Shown here piece after piece: positions 24,962-35,537 of a stretch of DNA of 42,478 nt. The DNA is from Planctomycetales bacterium (lineage in GTDB: Bacteria; Planctomycetota; Planctomycetia; Pirellulales; Lacipirellulaceae): NCBI GenBank assembly GCA_020427155.1, contig JAGQOW010000028.1, positions 1-42,478 of the forward strand, given 5' to 3'. A program made the translations under genes and the position numbers. The notes beneath the pieces were generated by a model. The model saw only the letters and a program-made list of their open reading frames with translations, did not search any database and had not been told where the DNA came from. The first letter of the stretch is position 1. Each line of letters opens with the position of its first letter.

Positions 24962-25285
24962 CTATTTCACTCTGCCACAACGAATCAGCAACGAATCGTC
25001 GATAGCCTCTTCGCGCAGGTGGCGCACGGCAAGGAACTCTTCATCGTGGACGAACTTCTGGAACGCATCCCAGTTTGGCCATTCGACAAAGAATACCAGA
25101 TCAGCATCAAACTTGCCTATCAGATCCAGGTTAGGCGAATAAGAATTAAGCTTTTTCCCGCCGTACTTGGCAAAGACGCTCTGCACGGCGCGCAGGTATT
25201 CCCGATAGGTCTGCTCGCCGCCGTTCGGTTTGAACCACAACGCGTTTAGCATGAAGATCGGCTCACCCTCGTCAGGTTCGGCCAT
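24962..25285 (-). CDS. Small DUF1330-like dimeric alpha-beta barrel protein
   Basis: 107 residues, acidic. The sequence FMLNALWFKPNGGEQTYREYL...FFVEWPNWDAFQKFV matches the pattern of DUF1330/EthD-like ferredoxin-fold proteins. The ATG 25285 follows directly on the TGA of the PQQ-like gene (25288-25286), so the two are almost certainly translated from one transcript. These small proteins often bind or process small organic molecules as dimers. No active-site residue can be assigned with confidence. Confidence 0.82.
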   Translation of the reverse strand: MAEPDEGEPIFMLNALWFKPNGGEQTYREYLRAVQSVFAKYGGKKLNSYSPNLDLIGKFDADLVFFVEWPNWDAFQKFVHDEEFLAVRHLREEAIDDSLLIRCGRVK

Positions 25286-26584
25286 TCAATCCTCAATTCG
25301 ATACAAGTGGGTACGTGTGCGCAGATACAAGGCGTTGCCTGAAACTGCCGGTGAAGCCATGAAACCTTCGTCCAGCTGGCTCTCTGCAAGCAGTTCAAAC
25401 TTTCGGCCCGTTTTCATCACGGCCGCCTTGCCCTCCTGATTAAAACAATAGATCCGGTCGCCTGCGTGCAGCAGCGAAGACGAATACTCGCCGCCAACGC
25501 GGCCTTTCCAGATCAGCTTGCCGGTATGAGCATCCAGGCATCCTGCTACGCCAGCATCGTCGATCATGTAGATCGCATCGTCGACCACAACAATCGACGG
25601 TCGCCGGGGCACGGCAGTTCGTTCGTGTTTCCAAACCACATGCGAGTCGGTAACAACGCCTCTACCATCCGGTCGAATCGCCCACAATTCCTGCCCGGCT
25701 CCGGTCAGCGTGTACACCAGTCCATGCGCGAAGACAGGACGGCAAGCGCCGGAGTGGCCTCGCGGGAATTCCACCCGCCATAACTCCTCGCCATTGGTGG
25801 GATCGTACCCATAGATCGCCATCGACCCCAAGCTAATCAACACATCGCGCCCCTCCACCTCGGCAATGATCGGAGTCGAGAACGCCTTGCGCCAATCTCC
25901 CTCGCGCTCGATTCTTCCGGTCTCGGGGTCGACATCTTCATAGTCGACGGTTCGATCTGTGCGCCAGACGGTCTCGCCCGTCTCTTTCTTGAATGCAGCC
26001 ACGTACTGCTCGTCACTGCCGTCGAAATGGATAATCAGGAAATCCTTGTACAGAAACGGCGAAGAGCCAGGGCCACGAAAGTGATTGCACACAAGATCGG
26101 TCCGCTCCCAAATCACTTCGCCAGTCTCCGAATCGAGGCAGCCGTTGTAGGGCGAACCAAAACTCACGTACAGTCGACCCTCTTCGACCACTGGCGAAGG
26201 CGAGGCATAAGAATTGAACGGGTGGCAATACTGCGGCAGGGCAACGGAATGCAATACCTTGTCATAGAGCACCTTGCCCGATTCCTTGTCGAGACACACT
26301 ACGGACAATCGGGAACCGTCTTCAGGAGCATTGGTCAAGAAGACTCGTTCGCCCCAAATCACCGGCGACGACCAGGCCTTGCCCTTGATTTCCGTCTTCC
26401 AAACTACGTTTTCTGCTTCACTCCAGTGCAACGGCAACTGGGAGCTTGCTACGTGCCCTGCTTCCGTCGGCCCTCGATAGTTGGGCCAGTTTTCCGTTGC
26501 CATCAAGCTGCCGGAAAACATGACCGCTACTTGCAGGGTCGCTGCCTTTAGCATCACGGTCTCTCGAATCACTCTGGTAAGCAT
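25286..26584 (-). CDS. Secreted PQQ-like beta-propeller protein
   Basis: 432 residues from ATG 26584, which is preceded by GAGAGGG five to six bases away and followed by a signal-like stretch. In-frame start codons up to 26740 lack a Shine-Dalgarno. The mature start is ENWPNYRGP, the usual opening of planctomycete PQQ-like proteins. Repeated blades carry the pattern LDxETGxVxW (CLDSETGEVIWE, GYDPTNGEELWR, CLDAHTGKLIWK). The quinoprotein catalytic Asp/Glu cannot be confirmed, and such proteins may be scaffolds without PQQ. It is the first gene of a minus run with the DUF1330-like and MDR genes. Confidence 0.88.
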   Translation of the reverse strand: MLTRVIRETVMLKAATLQVAVMFSGSLMATENWPNYRGPTEAGHVASSQLPLHWSEAENVVWKTEIKGKAWSSPVIWGERVFLTNAPEDGSRLSVVCLDKESGKVLYDKVLHSVALPQYCHPFNSYASPSPVVEEGRLYVSFGSPYNGCLDSETGEVIWERTDLVCNHFRGPGSSPFLYKDFLIIHFDGSDEQYVAAFKKETGETVWRTDRTVDYEDVDPETGRIEREGDWRKAFSTPIIAEVEGRDVLISLGSMAIYGYDPTNGEELWRVEFPRGHSGACRPVFAHGLVYTLTGAGQELWAIRPDGRGVVTDSHVVWKHERTAVPRRPSIVVVDDAIYMIDDAGVAGCLDAHTGKLIWKGRVGGEYSSSLLHAGDRIYCFNQEGKAAVMKTGRKFELLAESQLDEGFMASPAVSGNALYLRTRTHLYRIED

Positions 26585-26947
26585 TGCGTCCCTCTCGAAG
26601 TGAATAGCAGTCCCATTCCGGCACTGAAAACGTCCTGCAGGCGCCCCCTGGCCAAGCATAGCCCCTGGCATCAAAACATCTACCGGCAACGGTTCGCCTA
26701 TCGCTACAGAAATGATGACCACTTGAATTGCAGAGTTCAAGAAGTGGCGAAGATCTGTTTTTCCGGTCGTCTGCAGTAACTGGACCGTCCGGGGCCGTTT
26801 GGCCGCTCGTCAGGACCTGGGAAAGCAGCTCGATTCAGCCCTGGCGTCATCTGCCTCAGACTTTAGACTGAAGCATCTTCAAATCACCTCTCCCAGGCCG
26901 CAGAGGCCACTACAGACTGTCTGCCTTCTTGATTCCCAGGAAAAACA
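26585..26947. other. 363-bp divergent intergenic region
   Basis: This lies between the PQQ-like gene (minus) and the LRR lipoprotein gene (plus) and must hold promoters for both. GAGAGGG before 26584 and AGGAAAAACA before 26948 are ribosome-binding sites. In-frame minus codons extend to 26740 but do not look like protein. I see no RNA gene, repeat or strong palindrome. Confidence 0.6.
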
Positions 26948-27745
26948 ATGAAATCTCACCTCGTGGCTACTCTGGGTGTTGCTCTGCTGATCGCGATCAC
27001 TTGCTCGGGTTGCGGAAAACTCAAAGAAAGATCAATTACCAGTCTTGGAGGTAAAGTGCAGGTGGTTGGCGGCGATATTGCCTTCGTGGATTTGGCCGAT
27101 GCGAAGATCAACGATAGCCAACTCACCTGTGTTTCGGGCTTAGAGAATCTGGGCAATCTCAAACTCTCGAACACATCGATCACCGATGCAGGGATCGTTC
27201 ACATCGCGGGCCTGGCAAATCTCGTTAGCCTCGATCTCAGCCAGACCGAGATCACCGACGCAGGGCTCAAACAATTAGAAAACCTGGATAGCCTTCAGTA
27301 TCTCTACTTGAGCGGTACTCAGGTCAAGGGCGAAGTGATCGCGGAGATGAAGAACTACCGTGGGTTGCACAACGTCCGCCTCGATTCTACCCCTGTCGTC
27401 GATCAGGCGCTGGCGCCGCTAGTCGAGTGTAAAGAGCTGACGGGTCTCGATCTGAATGATACGCAAGTATCCGACGCCGCGCTGCAGCACGTTCAAGGAA
27501 TGAAAGATCTCAGCGAACTCGCACTTGCCAACACCAAGATCACCGATGCCGGTTTAGAAAACCTGAGCGACCTGCAAAAGCTTACAAAACTCAATTTAAG
27601 CGGCACGCAAATCAGCGATCAAGGGTTGTCCCACCTCAAAGGGTTGGAGAAACTTTCGCAGCTTGATTTGACTGGCACCCAAGTTACCGACGAAGGCGTT
27701 GCAGACTTCTCCGAAGCGCTGCCGGCTTGCGCTGTCAACAAATGA
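26948..27745 (+). CDS. Leucine-rich-repeat lipoprotein
   Basis: 265 residues. The N-terminus MKSHLVATLGVALLIAITCSGCGK is a signal peptide with a lipobox-like site at Cys22, although the residue three positions before it is Cys, not Leu. From about residue 60 to 260 there are eight consecutive LRR units of 24 residues with the consensus LxxLxxLxLxxTxITDxGL (for example LANLVSLDLSQTEITDAGL). This is the ribonuclease-inhibitor/GALA-like bacterial type. It probably sits on a membrane and binds protein. The start is preceded by AGGA. It lies 21 bp upstream of the unknown secreted gene, so likely co-transcribed. Confidence 0.9.
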   Translation: MKSHLVATLGVALLIAITCSGCGKLKERSITSLGGKVQVVGGDIAFVDLADAKINDSQLTCVSGLENLGNLKLSNTSITDAGIVHIAGLANLVSLDLSQTEITDAGLKQLENLDSLQYLYLSGTQVKGEVIAEMKNYRGLHNVRLDSTPVVDQALAPLVECKELTGLDLNDTQVSDAALQHVQGMKDLSELALANTKITDAGLENLSDLQKLTKLNLSGTQISDQGLSHLKGLEKLSQLDLTGTQVTDEGVADFSEALPACAVNK

Positions 27746-27766
27746 GCACTTAGCGGGCTGCCAATC

Positions 27767-28753
27767 ATGACTCGTAACGCGATCGGGCTTGCCTGCGTGA
27801 TTCTGACATTGCTGCCAGGCAACGCCTCCCGGGCTGAGGAGTTGGCAGCTTCGACAACGATCACTGCCGGAGAGCTCGCTGTCGAGTTTCGCGATAACTC
27901 ACAATCTCCACAGATTCTAAGTGGAGTGCAATCGCTACGGAATCTCGCACTCGCACCCGACTACGACGCCTTCGACCCCGATGCCCCCGGCAGTTCGGCA
28001 GGTCTTAATTTCGAGCACATCATCGCGGGGCACAGCACTCCAGACAACAAGTTTACTCCCAGACACGGCCGTTACACGCTGCACCAAATCGACGAGCAAA
28101 CTTGCGAACTTCGCCGAAACCGCGAAGACAGCCCCTGGGACGTTTCTAGCACGTTGCGGTACAAGGTGACTCCGCCCTACTATATCGACTTCGAATTTCG
28201 TTGCACTCCGCACGACGTCTCGAAGTTCGGCGTACGAAACTACGCCCTTTTCTTTTGGGCCGACTACATGAATGAGGTCGACGATATCGCTTTGCACTTT
28301 CGCGGCGTGAATCGACTCGGAGACGACGAACAATGGATAGCAGCCGATGCTCCGCAAACCCACCCAGACTACCTGGGCGGAGGCACCTATCGCCACCTCG
28401 ACGCCCAACCATTGACGTACGACGACGATCACAATTTCAAGTTAAACGTCTGGAGCTACGACTGGCCCCGCTACACCGTGCCATGCTATGTCGGCCGCGC
28501 CGCCCACGGAATGACGCTCATGCTGATGTTCGACCGTTCGTACACTTCAGCAGACGAAATTCGTTTTAGCCTCTTCAAATTCAAAGTCAAAGACGAGCAT
28601 CGCCGCCCAGCCTGGGATTTCCAGTATGTCATCCACAGCGTCGAAGCTGAGAAAGAGTACGGGTTCCGGGGACGATTGCTCTGGAAGAAGTTCGTTAGCT
28701 ATGACGATTGCCTCGACGAATACAACGTTTGGGCCAAAAAAGTGCAAGAATAA
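27767..28753 (+). CDS. Secreted protein of unknown function
   Basis: 328 residues with a signal peptide (hydrophobic 7-17, then GNASRAEEL). The body is rich in aromatic and charged residues with alternating strands (LRYKVTPPYYIDFEFRC, ALFFWADYMNEVDDIALHFRG, NFKLNVWSYDWPRYTVPCYVG), suggesting an all-beta jelly-roll-like fold. I do not recognise a named family or catalytic motif. It lies between the LRR lipoprotein (21 bp upstream) and the sulfatase (about 140 bp downstream). A role in handling a carbohydrate or its derivative is only suggested by context. Confidence 0.78.
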   Translation: MTRNAIGLACVILTLLPGNASRAEELAASTTITAGELAVEFRDNSQSPQILSGVQSLRNLALAPDYDAFDPDAPGSSAGLNFEHIIAGHSTPDNKFTPRHGRYTLHQIDEQTCELRRNREDSPWDVSSTLRYKVTPPYYIDFEFRCTPHDVSKFGVRNYALFFWADYMNEVDDIALHFRGVNRLGDDEQWIAADAPQTHPDYLGGGTYRHLDAQPLTYDDDHNFKLNVWSYDWPRYTVPCYVGRAAHGMTLMLMFDRSYTSADEIRFSLFKFKVKDEHRRPAWDFQYVIHSVEAEKEYGFRGRLLWKKFVSYDDCLDEYNVWAKKVQE

Positions 28754-28894
28754 GTCTACAGTAACACTACACTCAGGACAGTAGTTATTCTGCTTACATC
28801 CTTTCATGTTGCTTCACTCTGAACTCCCAGTGTTTCGGCTACAATGCAGCCTTCTTTTCGGTTATATGAATGTCGGTTCTCACGAGGTATGCAA

Positions 28895-30439
28895 ATGACA
28901 TCGAGAGTAACGCCTATACGGGTATCACTTCCGTTCATCGCACTAGTCGCCGCACAAACAATCTCAGCCGCCAAAACGGCGGACGCAGCTGACCATCCGA
29001 ACATCGTTATCATCCTCGCCGACGACCTGGGCTATGGTGACCCGCAATGCTACAACGATCAGTCCAAGGTCCCCACACCGCACATCGACAAACTCGCGTC
29101 GCAAGGCCTACGGCTGACCGATGCCCATACGCCTTCGAGCGTTTGTTCGCCCACGCGTTATGGATTGCTGACGGGCCGATATTGTTGGCGAACGCCATTG
29201 AAGAGTAGCGTGCTCTGGCCTTGGGCCCCGCCGCTTATCGAAGCCGATCGACTGACGCTGCCATCGATGCTCAAACAGCAAGGCTATCAAACCGCCTGCA
29301 TTGGCAAGTGGCATCTAGGTTGGGATTGGCCGACCACAGACGGCGGCTACTTTCGCGATAGCTTCTCGCAACACAACACCGCAGCCAAGAATAGCGAAGA
29401 GCTGAGCAAGAACATCGACTTTACTCGCCGACTCAGTGGAGGCCCGATCGAGCGAGGATTCGACTACTACTTCGGCGACGATGTCCCCAACTTCCCCCCC
29501 TACTGTTTCATCGAGAATGACCGCTTGCTCGGCATGCCCAGCGTGGCCAAGCCAATAGATATGTTTGGACTGGCAGGGCCAGCCCTCCCTGGCTGGGATC
29601 TTTCGGTCGTGATGCCTACGCTTACTCAGCGAGCAGTGAAATACATTCACGACCAGGCCACGGCAGATGCCGCGCCTTTCTTTCTCTATTTGCCTCTGAC
29701 TGCGCCGCACACTCCCATCGCGCCCTCGCCCCACTTTATCGGGAAGAGCGAAGCTGGCTGGTACGGCGACTTTGTTCATGAAGTCGATTGGACAGTCGGC
29801 CAAATCGTGGGAGCCCTCCAACGAGCCGGCCTGGCAGAGGACACCCTGGTGATCTTCACCTCGGACAACGGTTCACCTCAACGGAGCGGGGACAATATGA
29901 ATGGGCCTACTGGTTCGGTCAAACAACTATACGGACACGACCCCAGCCGACCCTGGCGCGGGATGAAGGCCGACATCTGGGAAGCAGGCCATCGTATCCC
30001 CTTTATTGCCCGCTGGCCCGCGCACGTACCAAACAATCAAACTAGCAGTGAACCAATGATTCTGACCGACCTGATGCGCACTTTAGCCGCCATGCTTGGA
30101 ATCACCTTGCCCGACAACGCTGCTGAAGACAGTCTGGATGTATCCTCCGTACTGTTGGGCAAGGAAATCGCCAGTCCGATTCACGACCATTTGATCCATC
30201 ATTCGCTCCACGGCATGTTTGCGATTCGCCAGGGACAGTGGAAACTAATCGCAGGTCGCGACTCCGGTGGATTCACTCGATACACTCCTGCTGAAGATGC
30301 CCCTGTCGGGCAGCTGTTTGATCTCGCTTCCGATCCTGGCGAGACGAGGAATCTCTACAGCGAGCAGCCCGAAGTCGTCCAACGCCTCACTGCTCTGCTA
30401 GAGCAAGTCAAACAGCAGGGACGTTCGACCGTAGATTGA
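28895..30439 (+). CDS. Secreted sulfatase (arylsulfatase family)
   Basis: 514 residues from ATG 28895, chosen because AGG lies seven bases upstream and a signal peptide (MTSRVTPIRVSLPFIALVAA) follows. ATG 28889 and 28844 are alternatives. The metal-binding LADDLGYGDPQ (41-51) and the sulfatase signature CSPTR (84-88) with LTGR (92-95) are intact. Cys84 should be converted to formylglycine. A second metal block TSDNGSP and the GKWHLG motif are present. It hydrolyses sulfate esters, probably of a sulfated polysaccharide as is usual for marine planctomycetes. No matching glycosidase is directly beside it. Confidence 0.95.
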   Translation: MTSRVTPIRVSLPFIALVAAQTISAAKTADAADHPNIVIILADDLGYGDPQCYNDQSKVPTPHIDKLASQGLRLTDAHTPSSVCSPTRYGLLTGRYCWRTPLKSSVLWPWAPPLIEADRLTLPSMLKQQGYQTACIGKWHLGWDWPTTDGGYFRDSFSQHNTAAKNSEELSKNIDFTRRLSGGPIERGFDYYFGDDVPNFPPYCFIENDRLLGMPSVAKPIDMFGLAGPALPGWDLSVVMPTLTQRAVKYIHDQATADAAPFFLYLPLTAPHTPIAPSPHFIGKSEAGWYGDFVHEVDWTVGQIVGALQRAGLAEDTLVIFTSDNGSPQRSGDNMNGPTGSVKQLYGHDPSRPWRGMKADIWEAGHRIPFIARWPAHVPNNQTSSEPMILTDLMRTLAAMLGITLPDNAAEDSLDVSSVLLGKEIASPIHDHLIHHSLHGMFAIRQGQWKLIAGRDSGGFTRYTPAEDAPVGQLFDLASDPGETRNLYSEQPEVVQRLTALLEQVKQQGRSTVD

Positions 30440-30501
30440 CCTGCCTCGTCAGCGTCGCAAAGCAAGACCGCGATAAACTGGCGTTTCTCGGCTGTCAAAA
30501 A

Positions 30502-30517
30502 ACTGCGTTTTCGCAGT
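30502..30517 (-). terminator. Hairpin with T-run on the minus strand
   Basis: A perfect six-base stem, ACTGCG and CGCAGT, with a four-base loop. Read on the minus strand it is followed by TTTTTT, the form of an intrinsic terminator, but the nearest minus-strand gene starts at 26584, to the left. On the plus strand the T-run is missing. It lies in the 238-bp gap between the sulfatase and the PSD1/DUF1553 gene. Just right of it is an AT-rich TAATATAAA (about 30528), a possible -10 region for the downstream gene. Confidence 0.4.
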
Positions 30518-30677
30518 AGAATCTGCTAATATAAACTGCATTGTGCCCTGGCAGCGCGCCTTGTTTGGCACTAGCTCTCAACTCTTTTTCTGGCGATAAT
30601 GGGAGGACCCAAAGTCCCGCCTCCAATCAGTTTGGCAAATTGCCTCTGTCTCGGTTTTCTGGCATCTGGAGTCTATT

Positions 30678-33600
30678 GTGCGTCGCATAAGATCCTCTAT
30701 CACATTCACTGCATCCACGGGCCTGTTCACTTCTTCGTTCGTCAGTCTGCTGCTAGCGGCAACCAGCTTCGCTGACGAGTCGAAGTTGGAGCCTGTCGAC
30801 TATGTCCAAGACATACGGCCAATCCTGTCAGACAATTGCTACACTTGCCATGGCCCCAACGCTAGTGATCGCGAGGCTGAGTTGCGTCTCGACAATCAGG
30901 AATCTGCCCTGGGCGAATTGCCATCCGGCACGATTGCTGTCGTCCCTGGCAAGCCAGAGGAGAGTGAACTACTGCGCCGGATTGTCACTACCGACGCTGA
31001 CGAGTTGATGCCCCCGGCCGACTCCGGCAAATCAATCAAGCCTGAGCAAATTGAACTCATCCGTCGTTGGATAGAACAGGGCGCCCCCTGGCAGCAACAT
31101 TGGTCGTTCGTCCCGCCACTGCGTCCTGAATTGCCCGCGGTAAGCGATTCCAACTGGCCCCGCAATGCCGTCGACTCGTTCATCCTTGCCAAACTCGATG
31201 CCAAAGGCCTCAAACCTTCCCCCCCTGCCGACAAGGAAACACTCCTTCGTCGTATCACATTTGATCTGACCGGTCTCCCGCCAACCTTGGAGGAGATGGA
31301 CGCGTTCTTGGCAGATGAGTCACCGACTGCCTACGAACAGGTTGTCGATCGGCTGCTTCGTTCGTCGCACTACGGCGAACACATGGCCAGATTCTGGCTC
31401 GATGCAGCGCGCTACGGAGATACGCACGGTTTGCATTTGGACAACTATCGCGAGATCTGGCCCTACCGCGACTGGGTCGTTCGCGCATTCAACGCCAACA
31501 TGCCTTACGACCAATTCACGATCGAACAATTGGCAGGCGATCTGCTGCCCGATGCTACTCTCGACCAGCGCGTTGCTACCGGCTTCTGTCGCTGCAACGT
31601 AAGCACCAGCGAGGGCGGTTCGATCGAAGAGGAAGTTTACGTCCGCAATGTTGTCGACCGTGTCACGACCATGGGCACGGTCTTCTTGGGACTCACCTTG
31701 GAATGTTCACGTTGTCACGATCACAAGTTCGATCCGCTGACAATGCACGACTTCTACTCTCTGTTTGCGTTCTTCAATAGCATCGATGGTCCGGCCCTAG
31801 ATGGCAATCACGCAGACACCGCCCCCAGCGAAACTGTGCCCACTCCCGAACAGGCTACGATTCTCAAGCAAACAGAGGCTCGAATTGCCGAACTGCAAAC
31901 TCTCCAAGAGAAACACCGGACGGGAATGGAATCAGTCTTTCAGCTGTGGCTCCAGGATCGAAACCCAGCGGCCGCAGAGGCTGCATCCGCAGCCGTCCCA
32001 GCCGAAGGGCTTATCGGACAATACTCGCTTGATTCCCTGGAAAACAACACCGTATTGAATGCAGTTTCTGCTGAGAGCCCAGGGCAAACTCAAGGTAATC
32101 CTCAGGCCGTGCCTGGACCTGCCGGATCTGCCGTCGAACTCTCTGCCGACGCCTACGTCGACCTGGGAGACGTTTTCGACCTGGAGCACAACAACCGCTT
32201 TAGCGCGGGCATCTGGGTGAAGCTTCCGCAAGACGCTAAGGGAACTGTGTTTTCCAAAACAGAAAAAGGCGGACGGGGATACGCCCTGAAGGTTGAGAAT
32301 GGTCAAGCCGACTTCTTCCTCATCTTTGACAATGGAAACAATGCTATCCAGGTCGCTTCCGCAGAAAATGCCATTACTCCCGGCAATTGGCACCATCTCC
32401 TCGTGAACTATGACGGTTCTGCCAAAGCGGCCGGCGTGGCAATGTATGTCGATGGCAATCGGCAGCCCGCCAATGTCAAGCAAGATACGCTTGCCCATCG
32501 TGGCGTCCCGCGTTCGATCGACAGCGGCGACGGTCACTTTCTGCTTGGCAGATTTGGTGCTGGAGAGCCGCTGGTCGGTGCACAAGTGGATGAATTGCAT
32601 GTCTATAATCGGCCGCTTGAATCGTCTGAAGTCATTCACGTCATGTTTCGCGGCGTGATCGGCGGACTGCTAAAACTCCCGCTCGAGCAGCTCACTGCAG
32701 TTCAACTCGACCAACTACGCCAGTATTATTATCACAACGCCGACGCTGCTTACACCGAGTTGGCTCGTGAACTGGCGCAGCAGTACGCACTACGAACCGA
32801 TGTGCTGACCCACCTGGCGGTCTCGCTTATCTGGCGCGAGCGGGACGAACCTCGCGAGGCCTTCATGCTCACCCGTGGCGAGTACGACCAGAAAGGCGAT
32901 AAGGTCGATCGCGTTACGCCAGCTGTTTTTGCTCCTCTGGCCGAAGACGCACCGCGCAACCGGCTCGGCCTGGCTCAGTGGCTTGTGAATCCTCAGAATC
33001 CTCTCACGGCACGCGTGGCCGTCAATCGCTTCTGGGCTCAGCTGTTTGGCATTGGAATAGTAAATACTGCCGAAGACTTCGGCTCCCAAGGCGAAGTGCC
33101 GAGCCATCCCCAACTGATCGATTGGCTTGCAGTCGAGTTTATCGAAAGCGGCTGGGACGTTAAGGGACTGATGAAAACGATCGTAATGTCCAACGCCTAT
33201 CAGCAATCGTCGCGCATGACGCCTGAGATCGTCGAGCAGGACCCGAAGAATCGCCTGGTATCTCGTGGTCCACGATTCCGCCTCGATGCCGAGATGCTTC
33301 GAGACCAGGCGTTGTCCGTGAGCGGCCTGTTGGTGGAGAAGCTGGGCGGCCCAAGTGTGAAACCACCCCAGCCCGCCGGGCTCTGGTTTGCGGTGGGATA
33401 CTCGGGCTCCAACACGGTGCGATTTGTACCAGACACCGACCTCGAAAAAGTGCATCGACGTACGCTCTACACTTTTATCAAACGAACCGCACCGCCCCCA
33501 CAAATGAGCACCTTCGACGCCCCCTCGCGCGAGGCCTGTATCGTGCGGCGCGAAAGGACTAATACCCCGCTGCAAGCTCTGCTGATGCTCAACGATACGC

Positions 33601-33911
33601 AGTATGTCGAAGCCGCCCGGGCGTTGGCTGAACGTGCCATCCGTGAGGGAGGAACCGAACCAGAACCGCGCGTACGTCTCATGCTGCGGCTTTGTACCGG
33701 GCGCCAGCCCACCCAGGCGGCCGTCGACGAATTGCTCGCTCTGTATCAAGACGAACTGAAGATGTTCCAGGCAGATTCCGAGAAAGCCAAATCGCTCGTA
33801 AGCGTTGGCCCTGCGAGTCGAGACGAGACTCTCGACCTAGACCAGTTGGCTGCCTGGACCATGGTAGCCAACGTAGTGCTCAACCTTGACGAAGTTGTAA
33901 CCAAGAACTGA
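30678..33911 (+). CDS. PSD1-type cytochrome c / DUF1549 / LamG / DUF1553 protein
   Basis: 1077 residues from GTG 30678, with GGAG seven bases upstream and a signal peptide (hydrophobic 8-31, SFADES). The Planctomycete cytochrome c domain (about 40-130) carries CYTCH (54-58). DUF1549 follows (about 160-380) with a second CxxCH, CSRCH (343-347). A LamG-like domain sits at about 447-655 ([30 protein letters not shown]), and DUF1553 closes the protein (about 720-1050, [19 protein letters not shown]). The role is unknown but always linked to DUF1501 partners; a secreted redox enzyme is assumed in the literature of the families. The DUF1501 gene follows after 32 bp. Confidence 0.95.
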   Translation: MRRIRSSITFTASTGLFTSSFVSLLLAATSFADESKLEPVDYVQDIRPILSDNCYTCHGPNASDREAELRLDNQESALGELPSGTIAVVPGKPEESELLRRIVTTDADELMPPADSGKSIKPEQIELIRRWIEQGAPWQQHWSFVPPLRPELPAVSDSNWPRNAVDSFILAKLDAKGLKPSPPADKETLLRRITFDLTGLPPTLEEMDAFLADESPTAYEQVVDRLLRSSHYGEHMARFWLDAARYGDTHGLHLDNYREIWPYRDWVVRAFNANMPYDQFTIEQLAGDLLPDATLDQRVATGFCRCNVSTSEGGSIEEEVYVRNVVDRVTTMGTVFLGLTLECSRCHDHKFDPLTMHDFYSLFAFFNSIDGPALDGNHADTAPSETVPTPEQATILKQTEARIAELQTLQEKHRTGMESVFQLWLQDRNPAAAEAASAAVPAEGLIGQYSLDSLENNTVLNAVSAESPGQTQGNPQAVPGPAGSAVELSADAYVDLGDVFDLEHNNRFSAGIWVKLPQDAKGTVFSKTEKGGRGYALKVENGQADFFLIFDNGNNAIQVASAENAITPGNWHHLLVNYDGSAKAAGVAMYVDGNRQPANVKQDTLAHRGVPRSIDSGDGHFLLGRFGAGEPLVGAQVDELHVYNRPLESSEVIHVMFRGVIGGLLKLPLEQLTAVQLDQLRQYYYHNADAAYTELARELAQQYALRTDVLTHLAVSLIWRERDEPREAFMLTRGEYDQKGDKVDRVTPAVFAPLAEDAPRNRLGLAQWLVNPQNPLTARVAVNRFWAQLFGIGIVNTAEDFGSQGEVPSHPQLIDWLAVEFIESGWDVKGLMKTIVMSNAYQQSSRMTPEIVEQDPKNRLVSRGPRFRLDAEMLRDQALSVSGLLVEKLGGPSVKPPQPAGLWFAVGYSGSNTVRFVPDTDLEKVHRRTLYTFIKRTAPPPQMSTFDAPSREACIVRRERTNTPLQALLMLNDTQYVEAARALAERAIREGGTEPEPRVRLMLRLCTGRQPTQAAVDELLALYQDELKMFQADSEKAKSLVSVGPASRDETLDLDQLAAWTMVANVVLNLDEVVTKN

Positions 33912-33943
33912 CCGACCAACGAAAAAAACGATCAGGCAATGCC

Positions 33944-35407
33944 ATGGATCCCATTCAACAACACTTTCAAGAAGAGACTCGCCGCCACTTTTTCAAACGC
34001 GGAGCGCTAGGCCTCGGCACAGCGGCCCTCGCCTCGCTCTTGCCCGAGAGGCCGCTCACCGCAGCTGCCGCCAACGCAGCCGTCGGCGGACTGCCTGAAT
34101 TGCCGCATTTTGCCCCCAAAGCGAAGCGGGCCATCTATCTGTTCATGGCAGGGGCGCCTTCGCAGATGGACATGTTCGATTATAAACCCGAGATGGACAA
34201 TTGGTTCGACAAGGACCTCCCCGAGACTGTTCGTCAAGGCCAGCGTCTCACGACGATGACCAGTGGACAAGCGCGTTTTCCGATTGCCCCGTCGAAATAC
34301 AGCTTTCAAAAGTACGGAGACAGCGGTGCTACGATCAGCGAGTTGCTCCCCTATCACAGCCGCATGGTCGACGACATTGCGATCGTCAAGTCGGTCCACA
34401 CCGAGGCGATCAACCACGATCCCGCGATCACCTATATCTGCACCGGACATCAGTTGCCCGGCCGCGCCAGCCTCGGCGCCTGGCTCAGTTATGGCCTGGG
34501 CACGATGAACGAAAATCTGCCTTCGTTTGTGGTCATGACTTCCACCTGGTCGAGTACACGAGACGCTCAGGCTCTCTACAACCGACTCTGGGGCTCGGGC
34601 TTTCTTGCCAGCAAGTATCAAGGGGTTGCTCTGCGCAGCCAGGGCGATCCGGTGCTCTTCCTTTCCAACCCACCAGGGGTCGACCGTGATATGCGCCGGA
34701 GAATGCTCGATTCGCTCTCCCTCATCAACAAGCAAACGGCTGACGATTACGGCGACCCGGAAACTCGCGCCCGCATCGCCCAATACGAAATGGCCTTTCG
34801 TATGCAGAGTTCGGTTCCCGAACTCACCGACCTCTCCGGCGAACCCAAGCACATACTCGATATGTACGGGCCTGACGTCACCAAGCCCGGCACCTTTGCC
34901 GCTAGCTGCCTCCTCGCGCGGCGGATGGCCGAGCGGAACGTTCGCTTCACTCAGATCTTTCATCGTGGCTGGGATCAACACGGCAACGTGGGCGGCGATT
35001 TGCCTTTGCAGTGTAGAGATGTTGATCAGCCCAGCTGGGCTTTGATTCAAGATCTCAAACAGCGCGGCCTGCTCGAAGACACGCTCGTCATCTGGGGCGG
35101 GGAGTTCGGCCGTACGATCTATTGCCAAGGCAATCTGACGCGCGAAAACTATGGCCGCGATCACCATCCCAAGTGTTTTACTATCTGGATGGCTGGTGGC
35201 GGCATTAAGCCCGGCATGGTCTATGGCCAGACCGACGACTTTAGCTACAACATCGTTGAGGACCCAGTCCATATCCACGACCTCAACGCCACAATCCTCG
35301 ACCGCCTGGGAATCGATCACCGCCGCTTGAGCTACAAGTTCCAGGGGCTGGACGTGCGACTCACTGGCGTTCTCGATCAGAATCCGATCAAGAGCCTGTT
35401 GCTCTAG
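33944..35407 (+). CDS. DUF1501 protein with twin-arginine leader
   Basis: 487 residues. The N-terminal [21 protein letters not shown] (12-32) is a Tat-type leader. The family blocks are present: [55 protein letters not shown] and [21 protein letters not shown], which give it an alkaline-phosphatase/sulfatase-like fold by family knowledge. It follows the PSD1/DUF1553 gene by 32 bp, the standard planctomycete gene pair, so the two probably act together outside the cytoplasm. The biochemical function is not established. Confidence 0.95.
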   Translation: MDPIQQHFQEETRRHFFKRGALGLGTAALASLLPERPLTAAAANAAVGGLPELPHFAPKAKRAIYLFMAGAPSQMDMFDYKPEMDNWFDKDLPETVRQGQRLTTMTSGQARFPIAPSKYSFQKYGDSGATISELLPYHSRMVDDIAIVKSVHTEAINHDPAITYICTGHQLPGRASLGAWLSYGLGTMNENLPSFVVMTSTWSSTRDAQALYNRLWGSGFLASKYQGVALRSQGDPVLFLSNPPGVDRDMRRRMLDSLSLINKQTADDYGDPETRARIAQYEMAFRMQSSVPELTDLSGEPKHILDMYGPDVTKPGTFAASCLLARRMAERNVRFTQIFHRGWDQHGNVGGDLPLQCRDVDQPSWALIQDLKQRGLLEDTLVIWGGEFGRTIYCQGNLTRENYGRDHHPKCFTIWMAGGGIKPGMVYGQTDDFSYNIVEDPVHIHDLNATILDRLGIDHRRLSYKFQGLDVRLTGVLDQNPIKSLLL

Positions 35408-35537
35408 CGATTCTTTGTTTGACGGTTAAGCTCTACCCCGCCCCTGGCTCCCGCAGGGGGTTACTTCGACCGCTGCCGTCTCTATACTTGTCTGCACGCT
35501 GAGCGTTCCACACTTGTGCCTGCAGGAAGGATATTCC

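Noticed and set aside
30599..30782. Short plus-strand frame starting MGGPKVPPP
   Set aside because: It overlaps the GTG start and signal peptide of the PSD1 gene in another frame and has no Shine-Dalgarno.
32790..33749. 319-codon minus-strand open frame
   Set aside because: Antisense shadow of DUF1553; composition is not protein-like.
34007..35320. 437-codon minus-strand open frame
   Set aside because: It mirrors the DUF1501 gene, whose conserved motifs are unmistakable. The antisense frame has no recognisable motif.
35441..35459. CCCCTG/CAGGGG hairpin as a terminator after DUF1501
   Set aside because: The stem is short and no T-run follows on either strand, so it was mentioned only under the DinB gene.
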